From Lineus longissimus (lineage: Eukaryota; Nemertea; Pilidiophora; Heteronemertea; Lineidae), in NCBI RefSeq assembly GCF_910592395.1, contig NC_088312.1:20221292-20281291 (forward strand): a stretch of DNA of 60,000 nucleotides, read 5' to 3'. Positions 1 to 9,000 of the stretch are shown here, one piece after another. The notes under the pieces were generated by a model. The model made no database searches. It saw only the letters and a program-made list of their open reading frames with translations, and was not told where the DNA came from. The position numbers and the translations under genes were made by a program. Every line of letters starts with the position of its first letter. The first letter of the stretch is position 1.

Positions 1-99
1 TTTAACAGAGACACCTCTGCCGAGTACGACGCCTTCCAAAGAAAAGTCAAAGAGATTTCGTTGAAGAAATTTGGTTTTACATACGAAGAGGACGAAATG
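1..99 (+). CDS. Receptor guanylyl cyclase exon (ectodomain)
   Basis: Reads in frame from base 1 and ends EEDEM before donor gtatgc at 100. It belongs to the receptor ligand-binding (ANF receptor type) fold. It is cut by the window edge, so its true 5' boundary is unknown. Confidence 0.8.
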
Positions 100-3000
100 G
101 TATGCATAAATTTACAAAAGAAGTAAAATGTTAAACAATATATTGTAACTGGATGTAAAAATATGTTATAATTTTTTTTTTTTGGGGGGGGGGGGTACAA
201 ATGGAATGAACCGTTTCTAAGCAAGGCACGCTAGAACCGCCAAACCCTTTTTTATGCCAAAGTAAAGCTTGCACGAGACTCGTATTCACTGAGATATATT
301 TTGTGCCACACTTTCTCATTGATTGATATTGCATAATTTCCGGCCACATCAACAAGTTGTTACATACCAGCCTTTTATTTTCATTGTCTCCCATGAGGTA
401 ATCTAAACCTCTCTATCTGCTATATCATGTTTCGTTGTTTCTTCCTCAGATTCCATACCCCGCAGCCAACCTTTACGAGGCCGTGTATCTCTACGCCAGG
501 TCCATAAACGAGACAGTCGCAGCAGGCGGCAACATTAGTAACGGAACATTACTTTCTCACAGACTTTGGGGAAGATCATTTCACAGTGAGTCTATTGGAT
601 TCTCTGTCTGGTTGTGATGAGAGGATAGAACACTCCGGACGCATTGGACCGGCCTCGTCCTGTCGCATCCAAGGATGACGCATGGGCTGCCCCGGGAGTC
701 TAGGTGCCCGCGGGTCCAGGTGATAGTGGTTGTGGTGATTTTGCTGGGGAGGGGGGGGGGGGGGCTATCTAGCCTTAGGAATTAACGGAACATATTGATT
801 ATTCCCGTCTGCTATATACAGCCTCTTTTATTGTGGAATCAAATCACACCCAAATAATCAGATAGCGAGTCATCGAAACAGTAAATGGTAAAAGATATGG
901 AGTGGTCGATATCAAATCTGCTCTACGGGAAACGCTCAATTGGCCAAGCTATTTCTATAGCCAGGATAGCAGTCAATATCCAGTGATGACCAACATCATC
1001 AATAATCGATGCTATTGTCAAGAAACGCCAAAGCGTCAAGACTTTGCACCACTTTATTTCAACACTTAAAAAAAATTGAGTTGAGAGCCGGGCGTCACAG
1101 GGCATTGATACCTCTATGAACAATATTGGGCGGTTTGTAATGTAAAGTAGGACACCTCGAATGAAACCTATACGCTGTCGAAGAGAGTCGCCCTCTCGGG
1201 AGATTCACATGAATGAAACCCACTAACCCATTGAAAGTCAATTACAATGGAACTTCCCTGAGCGGATACCTCTCTATTAAGGACAACCTCTCTTTGAAGT
1301 TCCGAGGCTGTCCTTAATATAGAGGTTCCACTTTAACCATTGTTTACGGCCCATTTTAACTGCTTTAGTCCGTAAATCATGGGATGTATGGCTGGATTAT
1401 CGATATTTCGCGGAAATTGCTATATTGCTATATTGCCAATTTGGATGACTTATTCAATATTGCTCCATGATGCTTTTCTGTGTTTTTAAGGTATTACGGG
1501 AGAATTGACGCTGAACGATAATGGTGACAGAGAGCAAGCGTACACTATCAAACATCTTCAGAATAAACAAACTGGAGATATGGAGGTATGTGTGCCTCTT
1601 CATGCCAAGGTCATCAATAGAGGTTTAACGTCCCAATAGAAATCACATGTTCATTTAATCAGTAAAGGTTCAGCGTCTCTGTTGTCAACATCGGATATTC
1701 TTTGGCCATCAGTTCTGAAAAGCGCATCTCGTGAGAGCGTTTTATCATCAATGTGCAGATGCATTGATCCGTGCGCTGTCACCTTGATGGAATTATTGGA
1801 TCTCCGGTCAAGGTAATGTTAAAGATTATACTCAATTAATCAGGATTTGCATATTTTTCTCGTTCATTCGTCTAAAACAACTATATAGAATGGCCATGTC
1901 AGTGAATTTCTGGATTGTTATGAGGAGCGGGTCAATAACCGCGAGCCTTTTACTTCTGCCACTACCTTGTTCAATGTTGGTCTCTGCAACTCATTTAGTG
2001 AAACTCTGCCGTTTGAAAATGCGAATTGGTTTCGAATGAATCTCTATTTTCTTCAGGTGATTGGCCATTATTTCAGCACCAACGACACCCTGGTTCTGAA
2101 GTCCATCACGTGGCCTGGAGATGGTCCGCCAATTGACCATCCTCCCTGTGGGTATAGCAACGAGTTTTGCGAACAAGGTATAAGATAATCAAGATAGCCC
2201 CTGTCCTTATATCTTGAATGATTTTTTCCTGTGCCTGTGTTGGCCTACAGTAACCGCTACATGTCAGCGTTTGTTTCATGAAATTTATAGTTAGTATATC
2301 AAAGATGTTGCAGTCAAAACCATAATGATTAAAGTTTGACCTGGTAATTTCATTCAAACTTCTTTATTTGTGTACAAAAGCTAATATTAAAGCAAGCGGA
2401 TACGATTTACGACTGTTTCTATATTATAACTGAAAAACCAAGGTAACTCATCAGACCATCACAAGATTGATTTATAGGAAACATTAAAATTGTTGAGCGC
2501 GGTCGTGGGCTCAACAAGATTGATTAGTCTCATAAAGGTAAAAATGCTCAACCTAATAATCTATTTCACGATATTGGTACATGTAATTTTTAGCAGACTT
2601 TTTCTAATTAATTTGATCATCAACACTGAAGAAAATTTAGCATTTCATCTCAAACTTCAAAGTCCTAAGTATCTAAAAATACCTACTCTACCAGAATTGG
2701 CCAAAGTATGACCAAGAACCAGCGATTTTAAGTGAAATACTGACTACTTTGCCAGCCATTTTATAATTTTTTGTCTGCAGTGCCATTCTTCCGTGAAATG
2801 GACGGCAAATGATCATGGCACAGCAAAAGCACCATTAATCAAGCATAACTGGATATTCAATTGTTATATTATAAGCCGTAAATGTCTTTTTGGTTTCAGA
2901 TGAAACAAAACGACTCATTACGTTGTTGACGGCGATAATTGTGTCTTTGCTTGTTGTCATGGTAACAGTTTTAGTATCAGTTTATCTAATTTACAGGTAA

Positions 3001-6000
3001 GTTTAGCCTAGATTCGGTTCCACGTTGAAAAAAATGTGTAATGGCGAAACAAGACAATATACCGTCATTAAAAGGGACACATCTTCAGAGAAACAGTTTG
3101 ATCCCGCTAACCATCTCTTCCAATGTACCATCAGCCTGCTATATCGATCACCGCATGAAAGGTCAAATGATAATCTTCCCTCGGAATAAGCCAAATCTGT
3201 TTTGTCGCCTATGGTATATGAAACAGAGGATCTTGTTGCTGTAAAATTAACACAATTTCCGTCATCACGACAATAGCTTTTCTGTTGTTGGTATTGTTCT
3301 TCTGGTCTAATGGTATCAAAGAAAGAAGACAATCCAATTTTCGATCTTGTGTAATTCTTTATGAATCTTATCATTGCCTTATACCACCTGTCTGAAGTAT
3401 CAATTTCAACTATCATTTTAACTATCAATCAATGGACCACATGATGGTTCGGACTGCAAACAGTGGCAGGTGCAGGAGAAGCGCAAAACCGCCAATGCAA
3501 TTACATGTATGTTGAGCTCAAATTAAACATGTAGCAGCAACGATTTGAGTTAATAGCAATAGACTCCCGGGGCAGTCTATTTCCGGGCGACAGGACAAGG
3601 CCGGTCCGCTAGGTCCGGAGTGTATAAACAGATTCGGCCAAAGCACAAGGCCAAAGCAATCGTAAGTGCAGCACCGGCCTGTTGACTGGTTGAGACAAAA
3701 CATAGACTCGCCATTAGCAACCATGCCGCCTGCCAAATCGCGAATGGTAGACTTCATGCTTTATATACACACATCAGTCTTGGTACTTTCCATTTGCCCT
3801 CTCGTGTCTGTTTCCTTCCTTTCGCTAACTTATCGCGTCTCCTTGCCTTTAAGGCGCCTGCAGTGGCAGAGGATGGTCAACGCGATGCGTTGGAATGTTA
3901 ACCCTGACGACATCACAGAGGATAGAAAGAAGTTCGGCTCGTCCAGATCAAGAAAATCTGTAAGCAACAATTATTACAACACGGCGAACAAATTAAGATG
4001 CCCATGGTATAAAGCCGTCGAAAATGTCCCCCTTGAAAAGGTGTCTGGCGCTTTGCGTTCTGCGGACAGATCATGGTTCGTGGGTCTAATTGAGACCATG
4101 ACCGTCATGGTTCGTGGGTCTAATTGAGACCATGACCGTCAACAGCTCAGAGATAAGAAGTGCGTAATAGAATCTTTCGTTCCCCGGACATCATATCCTT
4201 TGGGACATTTCAAACTTTTACACCGGTGTTTTAAAAAACGATATGCATTTTATCCTATATAAGTTAGTCTTACAGCTTTGTTCATTTTATTTACCTGTGG
4301 CACAATGAAATACAATGAACATGTATACGGTGTATAGAGGCCTTTAAATATTCTAACTTTCTCTTGTTTTAGTTGGGAACATCTAGAGTTACCCTGAAAA
4401 GTTCAACGTCAAGGTGTCAAGAATACATAGCAACTGGCTATTTGAATGTAAGTACCAAGTAGAACCTCCCTTGAGCGCCCCGCAGACGAGTGATTTCTGT
4501 CGCTGCGACGAGTGTGACCATGATCACATGCGACAAAAACCTCTGGTTTGTGGTGGTCATCCAGGTGCCTTCTTAGCGACCAGCAATCAATACCAAACCC
4601 TGCATGCACCGATTCCCGGTTTTACCCGCAGACGAGCGATCTTTTTGTCGGCAGATCGCAGCAATTATCATCGCAGGTTAAGCAACAAAACTCGACCAAT
4701 CCTGCTATAGTCTGCAGCCAAAATCACTGCATGTACTTTCTTGGTCGTTTCCAAAACTCAAAGGTTCTTCCTGGCTAATAGATCACCATGAAATGAAAGA
4801 AAATATCACGGAGTCGTTTTGATATCTTTTGATTTTGTCAATAACTTTCACTTTTTTCACTTTCACTAACTGCAAGTGTTTTCCAGGGTGTGACGGTTGC
4901 TCTGAAGCATATCAAGCATATCGATGAAGTCAAAATGACAAACGCTCTTAAAGAAGAACTCACGCAGGTAAGTGGCCGTTCAATTAGTGCGTATGTACGC
5001 ACAATTTGGCCGATTTTTCAGCGTACTCTGGAGCCCAGACAACCACGGCACCTGCGTTCGTCAGTCGGTACTGGTGTTTGAAGTCAGTTTCCGATGTCGT
5101 CATGTCGCCACCGATACCGTGTCTCAATGTGCAATAGGGGTGACGGTGACAGAGAGGTTGAGATCTGCGACCTATCACGGATCCCACGTATACGGATTAT
5201 ACAGAGTTTATCCGTATACGTATAAGGATCCAAGATAAGTTGCTGTTCTCAACCTCATTATTATCGGGCATCGAGTGGCTTTTATTTTGATGGTCAATCA
5301 GGGGCTTTCCAATGTCAATCCGATAACTATATATAAAGGGCGTGGTAGGTCGTATACCATTGTGTTGTTGGAGAGATAAGATGCGTGACAGGAAAATGTT
5401 GAGGATTAAGGTTAATAATAACCTGTCTTATCTGGTGCAGTCATTCCCTTCAATCATATCTGAAGGTCACGGAGGCAACAGGTGGAGTACCATTAGGGCA
5501 GAAATGTCGTTTCTTCGTGACAGAATCTGTCGTGTCATAGTCCTGTGCGAATTCATTTTCGCCACACTCGCAAAGAGTCTTTCATGCCTAAGTCTTAGTT
5601 GAGCGAACTATTACAAATAACACGTTGAAAATGTCATCATGAAAACAATTATTTCGTTTTCATCGTCATTTTGGCAGCTGCATGACCTGCTCTCGACGAA
5701 TACGGTAAGATTGGTTGGGGCGTGCGTGGAGCCGGGAATTGTCATCGCCATATCAGAGTACTGTTCGAAGGGAAGTCTCCAAGATGTTTTGGAGAATGAT
5801 GACGTGGACTTGGATTGGGCGTTTAAACAATCCGTTATATTCGATATATTAAAGGTAAGACATATTAACCACATCAGCCCAAGCATCCCTTCAAGGCCAT
5901 TTCTAGCGACGAAGGATTCACCGGCCCTTATCACATGCAAGCAGCAACATCTAGAATAGTCTCTGATAGCTCCTCTTCCCTATAACTTAATTAGTGTAAT

Positions 6001-9000
6001 GAAACTCAGTAACAGTCCATGGTATAGCCGGGAACATGACGAACTATACTGGGATTTTGCCGCCAGCGCCTGAACGCCAGAAAAGGCTACGAGTGCGGGC
6101 GGGTCACTGTCGCAGAAGTCAACTCCGATCTGCGCAACTCTCTGGCGGCGAGAGGCGTGCGGTCGGACGGCTTACTGGACTTTGCGCAACGAAACGAAAC
6201 GAGCGAAATGGGGGAGCGACCATTATGTTTTTACCCCGGTACTCTAGCCTGAAAATTTGTTCGGACCTCGATCGAAGAAGGTACGACAAACAATTAATTA
6301 ATCAAACCCTTATGAGGTCCATTCATTTGAAGTAGAGAGGGTAACGTACATTGTGTACACAAATCAAACACACACGCAGTGCTTGCATGCATTGCAGAGA
6401 ACGACTTTTGAGTGATGACCCACACCCACCCAGGCAGCTGAGACACATGTCTTGTTGGACATACCTACCGATTTTTACTAAATAAAAGCATAACTTCATC
6501 ACACTTTTCGGGGTTGAAAATGTACTCACGTAAATTAACAAAATTATTGGAAGCTCAAATGTCTGAATGTAATGTATGCGCGTAATGTATACTCTCAGCA
6601 AGCGAATAGTTGTGATCGTCGGTTTTTGATACGAATCGTTTCCTGTATGGCCGTTACAAGCCGTTGTCTGAATATGATGTGAACCTGTTTACCGTTCAAT
6701 GCTGCTCCCTGTGACGCTGTACCCGCAAATGTTCAATGAAAAAAATGCTGGATAATGACTTACACGGCTTGTTCGCATCGTAAACATAGTGGTAGACCCG
6801 CGTAAACTGTATTTGCGTTTGGCCTAATTTTACAACGATTACTCCCCATGTAACCACGATCTAGGATGGACAGGCTGTGTATTATGAATAGGAAAAGTCA
6901 CCTAGGTACCGTTGCGTAGAATAGTTTTTTGGCGAAATATTGCGCAAAGTCCAGTAAGCCCGGTCGGACTCCCCGGACGCTGGAGTTGGCGGCCAGTCAG
7001 TTGACGGCTTCAACCTTTAGGGCAAGGTTCCTTTTGAAAATCGGCGTGATCCGATTATCGATATAATATGGCCGCCATGGCAGCCGTCAATTGCCCATTT
7101 ATGCCAAAATGATTTCCATGTTTTTTCAGGGCTTGCAGTTTCTTCATGAATCGCCCTTCAAGTGTCACGGAAACCTGAAGAGTTCCAACTGTTTGGTAGA
7201 CAACCGTTTCTGTGTCAAACTTGGAGACTTTGCTCCAGTATCTTGGCAGAGACGTGAAGATAGGTCCGCAAATGGTAATAGTTAATGTTAGCATAAAGGA
7301 ATTAGACGTAAAGGGCTCACTACAAATTCCTAGAAAAAGGTTTTTCACCAGAAATTTTTTTTGTTGTCTTACGTCGGTGTCTAAAAATTACACCTAATAA
7401 AGGCAACACTGTCTTGTCCTGGACTCGTTAGACGACTCAGAACTTACACCTACTAAAGAAGAAAAAAGTGAAAATTATGTAATTTCATTGATACCTTTAT
7501 GTTTTTTTCTTTATAGTGCATTTCTTATCAAAAGGTAATATTGAGCCATTCATGTCTCCTTTCGAGCTGAACTCGGTTTTGTTTCCCTTCTCCTCTAGCG
7601 TTCAGGGCGTGATGAGAGATGAGCGAAAGATAGTGTCGAAAGCAGACAAATAGCTGTATTTTAGTCTAATGCCTTATCGTGTGGTGTGTGATACTTGCAA
7701 TCCTATGCAACATACAGTTTTTCGAACAAAAAGGATGTGACAAAAAACACAAATATATCATATATTTTTCCAATGCAGAACTGCTTTGGACCGCCCCAGA
7801 AGTATTACGCAAAGCGAACAAAGAAAACCAACAAAGCGACATCTATAGTCTCGGTATCTTACTACAAGAGATCGTCGAGAGAAAGGGACCATTCTTTGTA
7901 GAGACTGATGACATCTTGCAAAAAACTTATGGGATTTCTAAGTACAATGCAGAAGGTATATTAGTGGATTTTAGTACTCTATGCATGTAAAACTTCTCTT
8001 TATTCAACCATATCTGGAAAATACCATGTAAATTGTATTTAAATCGTTAGCATGGGCGTTAATGTTTTTCTTAAGCCAACATTTTCACTATTCTCCATAC
8101 AGGTTCCCGTTTTTCAACTCTTCCTCACAACATGGTGGCATTTCAAAACAATGATGTTGCTTTCATTTCTCGCTGAACTGAATCCAAATGCAATTTGTGC
8201 ATTGTAGGATCGTTTATGATTAGAATCTTCTTTCACCATGCAAAAAATGGCTCTTTTCCACAGACATCATCCAGAAAGTAATCGAAATCACCTGTCCGCC
8301 TTTCCGTCCCACGCTATCGGCAGATGAGTGTAGTCAACAGATGCGCAACCTCGTGTGCAGATGTTGGGCGGAGTTTGCAGACGAGAGGCCAAAGCTGAAA
8401 GAGGTCATCCAAGAATTCAATGCAATGAACGGCGGAAGGTTCGTCTTACCTGTACCGATCTAACAAATTATGGTTATAACAAGCCTTTGGGCGATGAGGT
8501 TCGATGTAGATCACAAACATGTAAAACTGTACTGTGACAGAAAAAGCTTTGTTGGCTGACGATGTCAGGATATCATTTCTTTAATGCGGGATATCAGTGT
8601 TTTTATGCATATAATTCTATCGCGGTCTTAGTCGCCGCTAGGCTTGTTTTCTTGAACCCGTTGTTTCCAGGGGTAAAGTAAACCTGATGGACAATCTGAT
8701 TTCACGGATGGAGCAGTATGCAAACAACCTGGAGAGTCTGGTGGAGGAGAGAACTGAAAAATACCTCGAGGAGAAGAAGAGAGTTGAAGAGCTGCTGCAT
8801 CGTCTGCTTCCCGCGTGAGTATAGACTGGTATTTGCTCCGGCAAGTGTAGCAAATAGACTGGTCTCCTGTTTTCTGTCGTAGGCAGCACTGCAGACTGGT
8901 ATCCAAATACAAGCGTGTGAAACACGAGTAAACTCTAATCCTGCTCCAGCAAGTGAAGCGAAATAGACTGGTATCCTGTTCTCTGTCAAGGGCAGAATAG

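Larger units (their letters stand above)
586..1490 (+). other. Intron 2 of the guanylyl cyclase
   Basis: Holds one copy of a GC-rich dispersed repeat (630-703), a long G run near 747-766 and a short hairpin element (1268-1326). No exon seen. Confidence 0.85.
5855..7129 (+). other. Intron 9 of the guanylyl cyclase (longest)
   Basis: At 1,275 bp this is the longest intron seen in the gene. It contains a 21-bp exact inverted repeat pair (6169-6189 and 6940-6960) in otherwise GC-richer flanks, suggesting an old inserted element. No coding exon recognised. Confidence 0.8.

Noticed and set aside
750-766. Long G run as a G-quadruplex regulatory element
   Set aside because: A single homopolymer in an intron, similar to the one near 184-195; more likely a simple repeat and prone to sequencing error.
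3003-3428. Minus-strand open frame of 141 codons inside cyclase intron 5
   Set aside because: No recognisable domain, low-complexity or repeat-derived parts, and no supporting context.
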